Position numbers and translations under genes: made by a program. From Ensifer sp. MPMI2T (GTDB taxonomy: Bacteria; Pseudomonadota; Alphaproteobacteria; Rhizobiales; Rhizobiaceae), in contig NZ_SRXN01000004.1 of the NCBI RefSeq assembly GCF_004827385.1, positions 124,001 through 188,000 of the forward strand: DNA of 64,000 nucleotides, given 5' to 3'. The notes under the pieces are model-generated. The model had not been told where the DNA came from. It did no database searches and saw nothing but the letters and a program-made list of their open reading frames with translations. Shown here piece after piece: positions 53,541-62,350 of the stretch (the stretch's first letter is position 1; every line of letters begins with the position of its first letter).

Positions 53541-53585
53541 GATCACGATGATTTTGGGTCGATTCGACCCAAAATCATCGTGATC
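53541..53585. repeat. 45-bp perfect palindrome
   Basis: Arms of 22 bp (left 53541-53562, right 53564-53585) around one central t; the arms contain gatcacgatgattttgggtc. Begins 16 bp after the previous element and ends 31 bp before the thiamine pyrophosphokinase start. Could be an end signal for the GNAT transcript, though it has no T run, or a protein-binding site. Confidence 0.9.
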
Positions 53586-53616
53586 TGGTCGTTTGTTTGC
53601 GCTATGGGCTTCTGCC

Positions 53617-54267
53617 ATGGCCCAACAGACCTTCACCATCCTTCTCGGCGGCTCGCTCACCCGCACCAATCGGCTTGCGAGCCAGCTTTCCGGCAGTCGC
53701 TTCATCGCGGCCGACGGCGGCATGCGCCATGCCAAGGCGCTTGGTGTCGTTCCCGAGCTCTGGGTCGGCGACTTCGATTCGACCGACGACGCGTTGCTGG
53801 CCGCATACGCGGAGGTGCCGCGCGAGCGCCATCCGGCGGCCAAGAACGCGACCGACGGGGAGATCGGGGTCGAGGCGGCGCTCGCGCGGGGTGCAACCTC
53901 GCTGATCTTCGCCGGTGCCCTTGGCGGGACCAGAAGCGACCATGCCTTCCTGCATCTGCTGCGCGCCGTGGCAATCGCCGAAGAGGGGTTGCCGGTGCTG
54001 ATGACCTCCGGCGAGGAGGAAGCCTATCCCTTGCTGCCTGGCTCCGAGGAGATCGACCTTCCCAAAGGCAGCCTCTTCTCGATTCTCGGGCTCAGCGCAC
54101 TTTCCGGCCTCTGCATTGAAAACGCGCGTTATCCGCTCGACGATTTCGCGCTGCCCTTCGGCTCGTCCCGGACAATTTCCAACGTTGCGGAGGGGCCTGT
54201 CCGCTTTTCCCTGAAATCCGGCCGGGCGGTCATCCTCGCCCGACCCTATGACCTTTCCGGAGCCTGA
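53617..54267 (+). CDS. Thiamine pyrophosphokinase
   Basis: 216 residues from the ATG giving MAQQTFTILLGG; an upstream ATG at 53593 adds eight residues and lies partly under the palindrome. Transfers pyrophosphate from ATP to thiamine, giving TPP. Motifs: FIAADGGMRHAKALGVVPEL, VGDFDSTDD, KNATDGEIGVEAAL and GALGGTRSDHAFLHLL for Mg-ATP binding, and the C-terminal thiamine-binding strand ISNVAEGPVRFSLKSGRAVI. Lies close to, but on the opposite strand from, the thiamine importer; both together make a salvage route that bypasses ThiE/ThiL. Confidence 0.93.
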   Translation: MAQQTFTILLGGSLTRTNRLASQLSGSRFIAADGGMRHAKALGVVPELWVGDFDSTDDALLAAYAEVPRERHPAAKNATDGEIGVEAALARGATSLIFAGALGGTRSDHAFLHLLRAVAIAEEGLPVLMTSGEEEAYPLLPGSEEIDLPKGSLFSILGLSALSGLCIENARYPLDDFALPFGSSRTISNVAEGPVRFSLKSGRAVILARPYDLSGA

Positions 54268-56098
54268 AACCTTGGCGCCACCCATTCTGAAGCTTGATGA
54301 CATCTTCCTGACCTTCGGCGGCACACCGCTGCTCGCCGGCGCCAACCTGCAGGTCGAGCCCGGCGACCGCATCTGCCTCGTCGGGCGCAACGGCTCGGGC
54401 AAGTCGACGCTGATGAAGATGGCCGCCGGTCTCGTCGAGCCGCAATCGGGTGAGATCTTCCGCCATCCCTCGGCGACGGTGCGCTACCTGCACCAGGCGC
54501 CGGACTTCGAGGGGTTTGATACGGTCCAAGCCTATGCGGAAGCGGGGCTCGGCCCGAGCGACGATCCCTATCGCGTCGCCTATCTCTTACAGCATCTGGG
54601 GCTGACGGGGCAGGAGGATCCGCGGCGGCTTTCGGGCGGCGAGGCGCGGCGCGCGGCCCTTGCCCGCGTGCTGGCGCCGGAGCCCGACATCCTGCTTCTC
54701 GACGAGCCAACCAACCATCTCGATCTTCCGACGATCGAATGGCTGGAAGACGAGCTCGTCCGCAGCCGCTCGGCGCTTGTACTCATCTCGCACGACCGGC
54801 GCTTCCTCGAGAAGGTTTCGACGGCGACCGTCTGGCTCGATCGCGGCCAGTCGCGCCGGCTCGATCGGGGCTTTGCCCATTTCGAGGCTTGGCGCGACGA
54901 GGTGCTCGAGGCCGAGGAACTGGAACAGCACAAGCTCGGCAAGGCGATCGAGCGCGAGGAGCACTGGCTGCGCTATGGCGTGACCGCAAGACGCAAGCGC
55001 AACATGCGCCGTCTCGGCGAGCTGCAGGACATGCGGGCGCGTTATCGCGGCCACAAGGGCCCGCAGGGCACGGTGCAGGCGACGGCCGCCGACGCCAAGG
55101 AATCCGGCAAGCTGGTCATCGAGGCGGAAAAGATCACCAAGGCCTATGGCGACCGCACGATCGTCGCGCCCTTCTCGATCCGTGTGCACCGTGGCGACCG
55201 GATCGGCCTCGTCGGCCCGAACGGTGCCGGCAAGACGACGCTGCTCAAGCTTCTGACCGGCCAGATCGAGCCGGACTCCGGAACCGTCAAGCTCGGCACC
55301 AACCTCGAGATGGCGACGCTCGACCAGAAGCGCGAGGATCTGAACCTCGACGAGACGCTGGCGCACTATCTGACCGACGGCCGTGGCGACAACCTCCTCG
55401 TCAATGGCGAGCAGCGCCACGTTACCGGCTACATGAAGGACTTCCTCTTCCAGCCGGAGCAGGCCCGCACCCCGATCCGCGAGCTTTCGGGCGGCGAGCG
55501 GGCGCGCTTGATCCTGGCACGCATTCTCGCGCGCGCCACCAATCTCCTGATCCTCGACGAGCCGACGAACGACCTCGATATCGAGACGCTCGACCTGCTG
55601 CAGGAGATCGTCGCCGGGTTCGCCGGCACGGTCATTCTCGTCAGCCACGACCGCGACTTTCTCGACCGCACGGTAACCTCGACCATCGCGCCGGCCAATC
55701 CGGAGACGCCGGACGGCCGGTGGATCGAGTATGCCGGCGGTTACTCCGACATGATGGCTCAGCGCAAGGGCGCGATCGAGGACAGGCGCAAGGTCGAAAA
55801 GTCCGAGAGGGCCAAATCGAACGATGCTCCGGCGGCCCCGTCCGAAGCTCCGAAGGCCAAGGGCAAGCTTTCTTACAAGCAGAAGTTCGCGCTGGAAAAC
55901 CTGCCGAAGGAGATCGCCAAGGCGGAAGTCGAGATCGCCAAGCGCGAGGAGAAAATGCACGATCCGAACCTGTTTTCGAAGGATCCGAACGGGTTTGCCA
56001 AAATTGCCGCCGAACTGGAAAAGCTCAAGGAAGGCCTCGCTCGAATGGAAGAGGAGTGGCTGGAGCTGGAGATGCTCCGCGAAGAGCTCGAGGGCTGA
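54248..56098 (+). CDS. ABC-F family ATPase (Uup-like)
   Basis: 616 residues; the ATG at 54248 overlaps the preceding gene by 20 bp, and a TTG at 54272 (LAPPILKLDD) is an alternative start. Two tandem ATPase domains without membrane segments: Walker A GRNGSGKST and GPNGAGKTT, signatures RLSGGEARRAALARVL and ELSGGERARLILARIL, Walker B LLLDEPTNHLD and LILDEPTNDLD. The inter-domain linker is short (MRRLGELQDMRARYRG). A C-terminal coiled coil (LPKEIAKAEVEIAKREEKMH, LEKLKEGLARMEEEWLELEM) of Uup type. ABC-F proteins act at the ribosome E site; Uup also binds DNA. Confidence 0.88.
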   Translation: MTFPEPETLAPPILKLDDIFLTFGGTPLLAGANLQVEPGDRICLVGRNGSGKSTLMKMAAGLVEPQSGEIFRHPSATVRYLHQAPDFEGFDTVQAYAEAGLGPSDDPYRVAYLLQHLGLTGQEDPRRLSGGEARRAALARVLAPEPDILLLDEPTNHLDLPTIEWLEDELVRSRSALVLISHDRRFLEKVSTATVWLDRGQSRRLDRGFAHFEAWRDEVLEAEELEQHKLGKAIEREEHWLRYGVTARRKRNMRRLGELQDMRARYRGHKGPQGTVQATAADAKESGKLVIEAEKITKAYGDRTIVAPFSIRVHRGDRIGLVGPNGAGKTTLLKLLTGQIEPDSGTVKLGTNLEMATLDQKREDLNLDETLAHYLTDGRGDNLLVNGEQRHVTGYMKDFLFQPEQARTPIRELSGGERARLILARILARATNLLILDEPTNDLDIETLDLLQEIVAGFAGTVILVSHDRDFLDRTVTSTIAPANPETPDGRWIEYAGGYSDMMAQRKGAIEDRRKVEKSERAKSNDAPAAPSEAPKAKGKLSYKQKFALENLPKEIAKAEVEIAKREEKMHDPNLFSKDPNGFAKIAAELEKLKEGLARMEEEWLELEMLREELEG

Positions 56099-56123
56099 TG
56101 TCGCGCCAGGGTTGGTGTGAACG

Positions 56124-56284
56124 ATCCCTCCCCAACGCTCCCAACAAGGGGAAAGGTTTGGCGGCCGCGGCTCACGCGGTTGCCATTCCACTTTCTGAGC
56201 CTGCGGAAACGTTCGCGACGAGATCGATGCCGGCGCGGCATCGAAAGCCCCTCCCTTCGTGGGGGAGGGGTTGGGGAGGGGCCC
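56124..56284. repeat. Inverted repeat element with atccctccccaacgctccca ends
   Basis: Left end atccctccccaacgctccca, right end gggggaggggttggggaggg (roughly complementary), plus a hairpin ccctcccttcgtgggggagg. About 160 bp, different from the RIME-like copies but of similar build. Found between the ABC-F and MarR genes. Confidence 0.6.
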
Positions 56285-56322
56285 TGATTGGGCCATTGCC
56301 CATCCCCACGTTGAACGCGTCC

Positions 56323-56356
56323 AGGGAATATGATAAGTAAACCTTACTATATTCCC
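56323..56356. promoter_or_regulatory. Candidate MarR operator upstream of the MarR-MFS pair
   Basis: An imperfect inverted repeat: agggaatat at 56323-56331 is matched by its exact inverse atattccct at 56348-56356, with an AT-rich centre gataagtaaaccttact. It ends 14 bp before the MarR start codon, where a bound repressor would block the promoter. Confidence 0.6.
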
Positions 56357-56370
56357 TGTGAACGAACGAA

Positions 56371-56862
56371 ATGCCGAGAAAGCTTGAATCCGAAACGATC
56401 GGGATGTTGCTCAACGACGTCTCCCGGCTGCTCCGCGCCGCCTTCGACCGCAAGCTCAACGCGATGCAGCTCGGGATCACGCCCGGCGAGGCGCGCACGC
56501 TGATCCAGGTCGCCACGACGGAAGGCATCAAGCAGGCGGAAATCGCGACCCGCATGGGTATCGAGCCGATGACGCTCTCGGCCTATCTCGATCGCCTGGA
56601 AGCGCTGGGGCTTGTCGCGCGGGTGCCGGATCCGGCCGACCGGCGCGCTAAGAACGTCGTCGTCAGCGACCGCGCCGATCCGCTCATCGACGAGATGATG
56701 GCGGGCCTGCGCGAGATGATGGGCGCCTATACCGAGGGCCTGGGCCAGGGGGGCCTGGAACTGTTGCGCGGCAACCTCCGGATCCTGCGCGACAATCTTC
56801 GCCGGCTCGATCCCTGCCTTGCCGGCAAGGAAAGCAATCGGGAAAAAGGGGCGGCCGAATGA
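56371..56862 (+). CDS. MarR-family transcriptional regulator
   Basis: 163 residues. Winged helix: LGITPGEARTLIQVATTEGI, then KQAEIATRMGIEPMTLSAYL and DRLEALGLVARVPDPADRRA, the wing with the conserved D-x-R-R. Flanking helices for dimerisation at both ends. Its stop overlaps the start of the efflux gene by 4 bp, and an inverted repeat precedes it, so it most likely represses its own operon until a toxic ligand binds. Confidence 0.9.
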   Translation: MPRKLESETIGMLLNDVSRLLRAAFDRKLNAMQLGITPGEARTLIQVATTEGIKQAEIATRMGIEPMTLSAYLDRLEALGLVARVPDPADRRAKNVVVSDRADPLIDEMMAGLREMMGAYTEGLGQGGLELLRGNLRILRDNLRRLDPCLAGKESNREKGAAE

Positions 56863-58097
56863 CGCTCAGGATGAGCGAGCGGCGCACGAGCATCATCGGC
56901 GCGTTCCTGGTGGCGCTCGGCCCGGTTTCGATGGCGCTCTATACGCCGGCGATGCCGGAGCTGGTTCGCGCCTTCGCTACCAGCGAAGCGGCGATCAAGA
57001 TGACGCTGTCGCTCTATTTCGGCGGCTTTGCCTTTGCCCAGCTCGTTTCGGGCACGCTGTCCGACGTTATCGGCCGCCGCTCGTCGACGCTGATCTTCAT
57101 GGCGATCTATCTTGCCGGCAGCCTGATGGCGGCCTTCGCTCCGTCGGTCGGCGTCTTGCTGGCCGGACGTCTGGTGCAGGGGGTCGGCGCTTCCGTCGGC
57201 ATGACGGTGGCGCGCGCCATCGTGCGCGACCAGTTCACCGGCACTCCTGCCGCCCGCATCATGAACATGATCGGCATGATGCTGGCGCTCGGTCCGGCGG
57301 TTTCGCCGACGCTCGGCGGCATCGCACTCGGCCTTTTCGGCTGGCAGTCGATTTTCTTCTTGATGGTAGGCTTCGCCCTGATGGCGTGCTTCACTGTGCA
57401 GTTCTTCATGGTGGAAACGGTGGCGCCTGACCGCAGCAAAGGGCGCTTGCGGCCGATCCTCGGGGCTTATGGCGAACTGCTGAGGGACAGTCGCTTCGTG
57501 TCCTCGACGTTTGTGATTGCCGGTGCAGTCGGCGCTCTCTATGCATGGGCGACCATGCTGCCCTTCGTGCTGATCGGGCAAGTGGGCCTGACGCCGACCG
57601 AATTCGGGGTCGGCATGCTCATGCAATCCGGCCTCTTCTTCTCCGGCACCGTCACGGTGCGGCTGCTGATGCGGCGTTTCACGCCGCAGGCGCTCGTGCC
57701 CGCTGGCCTCGCCTTCATCGGTGTGGCCAGCCTTGTCCTCTCCTTCACCATGCATGCGCTCGAGCCGACCTTCCTCTCGGTGATGGCGCCGGTCGGCATC
57801 TATGCTTTCGGCATTGCTTTTGTGATGCCGTACATGATGACAGCCTGCATGGTGCCTTTCCCGCATATCGCCGGCACGGCATCGGCCATGATGGGCTTCA
57901 TCCAGATGAGCTCGGGGCTCATCGGCGGGGCGCTCGCCGCTCTCGTTGGCGCCCCGGCGCTGGCGCTCGGCACGATCATTCCGGGTTTCGGCATCCTCTC
58001 GATAGCGAGCTATTTCTGGTATCGAAGGACGGTGCGTTTGAGGCCGCTGATCGCGCCGACGGCTGCGGAGACGCCGTTTCGCAAAGCGGCGGAATAG
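56859..58097 (+). CDS. MFS drug efflux transporter, Bcr/CflA type
   Basis: 412 residues, twelve membrane segments. The N-terminal LGPVSMALYTPAMPELVRAF and LSLYFGGFAFAQLVSGTLSD with GRRSSTLIF (motif A variant) are characteristic of Bcr/CflA transporters, as is VQGVGASVGMTVARAIVRDQ in helix 4-5. Proton-driven export of drugs or small metabolites; substrate unknown. Translationally coupled to MarR. Confidence 0.89.
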   Translation: MTLRMSERRTSIIGAFLVALGPVSMALYTPAMPELVRAFATSEAAIKMTLSLYFGGFAFAQLVSGTLSDVIGRRSSTLIFMAIYLAGSLMAAFAPSVGVLLAGRLVQGVGASVGMTVARAIVRDQFTGTPAARIMNMIGMMLALGPAVSPTLGGIALGLFGWQSIFFLMVGFALMACFTVQFFMVETVAPDRSKGRLRPILGAYGELLRDSRFVSSTFVIAGAVGALYAWATMLPFVLIGQVGLTPTEFGVGMLMQSGLFFSGTVTVRLLMRRFTPQALVPAGLAFIGVASLVLSFTMHALEPTFLSVMAPVGIYAFGIAFVMPYMMTACMVPFPHIAGTASAMMGFIQMSSGLIGGALAALVGAPALALGTIIPGFGILSIASYFWYRRTVRLRPLIAPTAAETPFRKAAE

Positions 58098-58130
58098 AGC
58101 GGGATCAAACGCGCGGCGCTGTAGCCACGA

Positions 58131-58166
58131 AAAACCCGCGGCAGATTGCTCCGCCGCGGGTTTCGT
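58131..58166. terminator. Bidirectional terminator between the efflux gene and argG
   Basis: Stem aaacccgcggc (58133-58143) with gccgcgggttt (58154-58164), flanked by a run of A on the left and tttcg on the right; on the minus strand the argG message would end in ttttt. A 16-nt fragment of the ctacag-family repeat (58110-58125) lies just before. Confidence 0.85.
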
Positions 58167-58181
58167 CCGAAATGCCGGTTC

Positions 58182-59399
58182 TTAGCGGTTACGCGCGGCC
58201 AGCGTGCGCAGGCGCAGCGCGTTGAGCTTGATAAAGCCGGCGGCGTCCTTCTGGTCGTAGGCGCCCTGGTCGTCCTCGAAGGTGACGAGCTTGTCGGAAT
58301 AGAGCGACTTCGCGCTCTCGCGCCCGGTGACCATGACGTTGCCCTTATAGAGCTTCAGCGTCACTTCGCCTTCCACATGCTCCTGGCTCTTGTCGATCGC
58401 CGCCTGCAGCATCTCGCGCTCCGGCGAGAACCAGAAACCGTAATAGATGAGCTCGGCATAGCGCGGCATCAGCTCGTCCTTCAAGTGCGCGGCGTCGCGG
58501 TCGAGCGTGATGCTTTCGATCGCGCGGTGCGCCGCCAGCAGTATGGTGCCGCCGGGGGTCTCGTAGACGCCGCGCGATTTCATGCCGACGAAGCGGTTTT
58601 CGACGAGGTCGATGCGGCCGATGCCGTTGTCGCGGCCATATTCATTGAGCTTGGCAAGCAGCGTCGCCGGCGACATGCGCACGCCGTTGATCGAAACCGC
58701 GTCACCGCGCTCGAAGCCGATCTTGATAACGGTAGCCTTGTCCGGTGCGGCTTCCGGCGAGATCGTGCGCATATGCACGTATTCCGGCGCTTCCTGTGCC
58801 GGGTCTTCCAGCACTTTGCCCTCGGAGGAGGAATGCAACAGGTTGGCGTCGACGGAGAAGGGCGCTTCGCCCTTCTTGTCCTTGGCGACCGGGATCTGGT
58901 GCTTCTCGGCGAATTCGAGGAGTTCGGTGCGGCTCTTGAACGACCAGTCGCGCCAGGGCGCGATGATCTTGATGTCCGGGTTCAAGGCATAGGCCGAAAG
59001 CTCGAAGCGGACCTGGTCGTTGCCCTTGCCGGTCGCGCCATGGGCGATCGCATCGGCGCCGGTCTTTTTGGCGATGTCGATCAGGTGCTTGGAGATCAGC
59101 GGGCGAGCGATCGAGGTGCCGAGCAGGTAGACGCCCTCATAGACGGCATTGGCACGGAACATCGGGAAGACGAAGTCACGCACGAACTCCTCGCGCACGT
59201 CCTCGATATAGATTTCCTTGATGCCGAGCATTTCCGCCTTCTTGCGCGCCGGCTCCAGTTCCTCGCCCTGGCCGAGATCGGCGGTGAAGGTCACCACTTC
59301 GGCGCCGAGTTCCGTCTGCAGCCACTTGAGGATGATCGAGGTGTCGAGACCGCCGGAATAGGCGAGAACGACCTTCTTCACGTCTTTATGCGATGCCAT
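58182..59399 (-). CDS. argG: Argininosuccinate synthase
   Basis: 405 residues, close to the usual bacterial length. ATP-dependent joining of citrulline and aspartate in arginine synthesis. PP-loop [18 protein letters not shown] at residues about 9-26, then [16 protein letters not shown] and, later, [29 protein letters not shown] and SPEAAPDK-like segments conserved in ArgG. Single gene; argH is not nearby. Confidence 0.97.
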   Translation of the reverse strand: MASHKDVKKVVLAYSGGLDTSIILKWLQTELGAEVVTFTADLGQGEELEPARKKAEMLGIKEIYIEDVREEFVRDFVFPMFRANAVYEGVYLLGTSIARPLISKHLIDIAKKTGADAIAHGATGKGNDQVRFELSAYALNPDIKIIAPWRDWSFKSRTELLEFAEKHQIPVAKDKKGEAPFSVDANLLHSSSEGKVLEDPAQEAPEYVHMRTISPEAAPDKATVIKIGFERGDAVSINGVRMSPATLLAKLNEYGRDNGIGRIDLVENRFVGMKSRGVYETPGGTILLAAHRAIESITLDRDAAHLKDELMPRYAELIYYGFWFSPEREMLQAAIDKSQEHVEGEVTLKLYKGNVMVTGRESAKSLYSDKLVTFEDDQGAYDQKDAAGFIKLNALRLRTLAARNR

Positions 59400-59626
59400 G
59401 GTTTCTGTCCGTCTGCTTGCTCTGGGGAGAGCGGCAATGCCGCGTGCAAAATCTGCGGCACTTTAGCCAGAACTTGAAGGGATACAAGCATTACCGCGGC
59501 GCCCGGCGAAAATTGCCGCGCCAGGAGATGCCGCAACAGCGGGTATCGCGAGCGGATGCGCGAATCCGCTGGCAAAAAAGCGTGTCCGGCGGTATCACCG
59601 GCAATCATCTCATCGAGGAATTCGTC

Positions 59627-60268
59627 ATGGACTTCGTGCCCAGCCTGCCGACGCTGCTCGCCTTTGCCGCCGCCAGCCTGCTTCTGGCGGCAACGCCCGG
59701 ACCGGACATGACGCTTTCGATCAGCCGATCCTTGGCTCAAGGGAGGAAGGCCGCGCTCTTCGTCGTGCTCGGCACGGGGCTCGGCATTGTCGTTCACACG
59801 ATGCTCGTCGCCTTCGGCATTTCGGCGCTCATCACCGCGTCGCCAACCGCGTTTCTGGTGCTGAAGACAGGTGGAGCCGCCTATCTCTTCTGGCTCGCCG
59901 TCCAGGCAATACGCCACGGCTCGACGCTCTCGGTGAAGAAGATCGAGGGAGCGAAGGGAACGGCCATCTCGAACGTCGCGACCGGCTTTTGGGTGAACAT
60001 TCTCAACCCGAAGGTCGTGATCTTCTTCATGACATTCCTGCCGCAGTTCATCAGCGCGAACGACCCGTCGGTGACAGGCAAGTTGCTGTTCCTCGGCTTC
60101 TTCTTCATCGTCATCGGCATGCCCGTGAATGCGATGGTGGTGCTTGCCGCCGATTGGCTTGCCGCCTGGCTGCAGAAGAACAAGCGCTTCATGCGCGCGC
60201 TCGACTTCAGCTTCGCCGGCGTCTTCTCGGTCTTCGCCGTCAAGATCTTCCTGACGCAGGCGCGGTGA
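59627..60268 (+). CDS. LysE/RhtB-family amino-acid exporter
   Basis: 213 residues from the ATG at 59627 (cgaggaa 8 bp before). LLAFAAASLLLAATPGPDMT with the P-G-P motif, SLAQGRKAALFVVLGTGLGI, then GFWVNILNPKVVIFFMTFLP, the second signature with N-P-K. Six membrane segments. Being divergent from argG (227 bp between), an arginine- or citrulline-related substrate is conceivable but unproven. It is a distant paralogue of the exporter at 31944. Confidence 0.87.
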   Translation: MDFVPSLPTLLAFAAASLLLAATPGPDMTLSISRSLAQGRKAALFVVLGTGLGIVVHTMLVAFGISALITASPTAFLVLKTGGAAYLFWLAVQAIRHGSTLSVKKIEGAKGTAISNVATGFWVNILNPKVVIFFMTFLPQFISANDPSVTGKLLFLGFFFIVIGMPVNAMVVLAADWLAAWLQKNKRFMRALDFSFAGVFSVFAVKIFLTQAR

Positions 60269-60288
60269 GGTACGCGGCGACCGGTTTT

Positions 60289-60465
60289 GCCCCTCATCTG
60301 CCTGCCGGCATCTTCTCCCCGCAGGCGGAGAGAAGACACAAGCTGCAAGCTCCCCTCCGTGCACCTTCCCGCCAATCCTCAACGGTGTGGCTGAGGTGCC
60401 GGCGCCGCATCACGCGCTCTTCTCCCCGTGCTACGGGGAGAAGATGCCGGCAGGCAGATGAGGGC
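60289..60465. repeat. Inverted-repeat element with two RIME-type left ends
   Basis: Left 60289-60321 (gcccctcatctgcctgccgg ...) and right 60434-60465 are inverse copies differing only by one extra c; the centre, about 110 bp, contains ggtgccggcgcc and a hairpin ccccgtgctacgggg. Unlike the other RIME-like copies both ends are of the same type. Confidence 0.75.
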
Positions 60466-60492
60466 AATGGCGGCGGAAGGGCCGATATGCCG

Positions 60493-61287
60493 TCAACCGA
60501 TCAGCAGCGCGTCGTCGTCGAGCGTCTGGCCGCGGATGCGGCGGAACATGGCGATCAAGTCCTCGACCTGCAGAGTCTTGCGGCTGTCGCCGGCGACATC
60601 GAGCACGATCTCGCCGCCGTGAAGCATGATCGTGCGGTGGCCGTAGTCGAGCGCCTGCCGCATCGAATGGGTGACCATCATTGTCGTCAGCTTGCGCTCG
60701 GTGACGATCTTCTGCGTGAGGTTCATCACGAACTCCGCCATGCCCGGATCGAGCGCCGCGGTGTGCTCATCGAGAAGCAGAACTTCCGATCCGGCAAGTG
60801 TGGCCATTACCAGCGACACGGCCTGCCTCTGGCCGCCTGACAGGAGATCCATGCGGTCGCCGAGGCGGTTCTCGAGGCCGAGATTGAGTTCGGCGATCCG
60901 CTCGCGGAAATGTTCGCGACGTTTCGCGCCAAGCGCCGGCGTCAGGCCGCGGCTTTCACCACGCCTGGCGGCGAGCGCCAGGTTCTCCTCGATCGAGAGC
61001 GTGCCGCAACTGCCGGCGAGCGGGTCCTGGAACACGCGCGCAACCAAGCCGGCACGCGATGCCGTTCCCTTGCGGGTCACGTCCGTATGCCCGATCGTCA
61101 CCTCGCCTTCGCTCGGGAGGACATCGCCGGCGAGCACTCCAAGCAGCGTCGATTTGCCGGCTCCGTTCGAGCCGATCACGGTGACGAACGAACCCTGCTC
61201 GATCGTCAGGCTTACGCCGTTCAGCGCCTGCTTCTGCAGGGGTGTACCCTTGCCGAAAACGACGTTGATGTTCTTGACGCTGATCAT
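60493..61287 (-). CDS. ABC transporter ATP-binding protein (partner of a TrpX-like binding protein)
   Basis: 264 residues. Walker A GSNGAGKST, Q-loop ARVFQDPLAGSCGTLSIEEN, signature LLSGGQRQAVSLVMATL, Walker B VLLLDEHTAALD, H-loop VTHSMRQALDYG. The D-E-H-T-A-A-L-D in place of D-E-P-T-S-A-L-D and the FQDPLAG segment are those of the YufO-unlike family found with PF04392 binding proteins. Overlaps the permease gene by 4 bp. Substrate unknown; some relatives are linked to tryptophan or tyrosine uptake. Confidence 0.85.
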   Translation of the reverse strand: MISVKNINVVFGKGTPLQKQALNGVSLTIEQGSFVTVIGSNGAGKSTLLGVLAGDVLPSEGEVTIGHTDVTRKGTASRAGLVARVFQDPLAGSCGTLSIEENLALAARRGESRGLTPALGAKRREHFRERIAELNLGLENRLGDRMDLLSGGQRQAVSLVMATLAGSEVLLLDEHTAALDPGMAEFVMNLTQKIVTERKLTTMMVTHSMRQALDYGHRTIMLHGGEIVLDVAGDSRKTLQVEDLIAMFRRIRGQTLDDDALLIG

Positions 61288-62162
61288 GCGGCACCTCTGC
61301 GACGCAGACGAGGAAGGACGAGCGCGACGGTGACGAGCGCGGCGGTCACGAAGTTGAGGTCGGAGGCCTGCAGACCGAGCATGTCCGTCGAGAGCGCGAG
61401 TTGGATGGCGATGCGGTAGAGGATCGAGCCGAGCACGCAGCCGGCGAGCGCGATCAGGATGCCGCGGGCGCCGAACAGCGTTTCACCGATGATGACGGCC
61501 GCAAGCCCGACGACAATCGTGCCGACGCCCGAGGTCACGTCGGCAAAGCCGTTGGTCTGGGCGAAGAGCGCGCCGCCGAAGGCAACGAGCGCGTTGGAGA
61601 TTGCCATGCCGAGATAGATCTGGCGGCTGGTATCGACCCCTTGCGCGCGTGCCATGCGGGCATTGGCGCCGGTCGCGCGCATGGCGAGGCCGGCGTCGCT
61701 CTCAAGGAAGCGCCAGACGATGACGACGGCCACGAGCACGAGAATGCCGACGAAGAGCGGGCGAACGTAGAAGTCCCTAAGGCCCAGCCCGTAGAATGGC
61801 GACAGCATGGTGTCGGCATTGATCAGCGCGACGTTCGGCTTGCCCATGACGCGCAGGTTCACCGAGAAGAGCGCGATCATCGTCAGGATAGAGGCGAGCA
61901 GGTTGAGGATGCGGAAGCGCACGTTGAGGAGCGCCGTGACGATGCCGGCTGCGGCTCCGGCGACCATCGCGACGGCGGCAGCGAGCCACGGATTGACGCC
62001 CGCAATGATCAGGACCGCGGTGACCGCAGCACCAAGCGGAAACGATCCGTCGACCGTCAGGTCAGGAAAGTCGAGCACGCGGAAGGCAAGGAAGACGCCG
62101 ACGGCAACAAAGGCATAGACGAGCCCCAGTTCCACGGCTCCCCAAAAAGCGATTTGACTCAA
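61284..62162 (-). CDS. ABC transporter permease, branched-chain/CUT2 (BPD_transp_2) type
   Basis: 292 residues, eight or more membrane segments: AVELGLVYAFVAVGVFLAFR, VLDFPDLTVDGSFPLGAAVT, LLNVRFRILNLLASILTMIA, and near the C-terminus GEGLVGL-like GIGTIVVGLAAVIIGETLFG. FPDLTVDGSF near residue 33 is characteristic of permeases that go with PF04392 binding proteins. Second gene of a binding protein-permease-ATPase operon; 188 bp separate it from the binding-protein gene. Confidence 0.87.
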   Translation of the reverse strand: MSQIAFWGAVELGLVYAFVAVGVFLAFRVLDFPDLTVDGSFPLGAAVTAVLIIAGVNPWLAAAVAMVAGAAAGIVTALLNVRFRILNLLASILTMIALFSVNLRVMGKPNVALINADTMLSPFYGLGLRDFYVRPLFVGILVLVAVVIVWRFLESDAGLAMRATGANARMARAQGVDTSRQIYLGMAISNALVAFGGALFAQTNGFADVTSGVGTIVVGLAAVIIGETLFGARGILIALAGCVLGSILYRIAIQLALSTDMLGLQASDLNFVTAALVTVALVLPRLRRRGAA

Positions 62163-62286
62163 CGTCGCTAGTCCTTTTCTTAGATGTTCCGCGGGCTCAC
62201 CGCAATGCGCGCGAAAACTGCTGTTCCAATTTCAGGGCGATGGACGGAACGCCGCGCGGGCTTTCTCATCCTGCTCTATAAGCGAA

Positions 62287-62311
62287 CCGCCCCCGTATGG
62301 AACGAGGGCGG
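62287..62311 (-). promoter_or_regulatory. Stem-loop between binding-protein and permease genes
   Basis: ccgcccccgt (62287-62296) pairs with acgagggcgg (62302-62311) with one mismatch and a 5-nt loop, 40 bp past the binding-protein stop. No T run follows on the minus strand, so it is more likely an mRNA-stabilising or attenuating hairpin than a full terminator. Confidence 0.5.
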
Positions 62312-62350
62312 CAAAAAGGCAACAATTCCGGTCCGGACGTATCGGGATTG

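Noticed and set aside
54587-56296. 569-codon minus-strand frame over the ABC-F gene
   Set aside because: Shadow of the ABC-F gene; both Walker motifs and signatures are on the plus strand.
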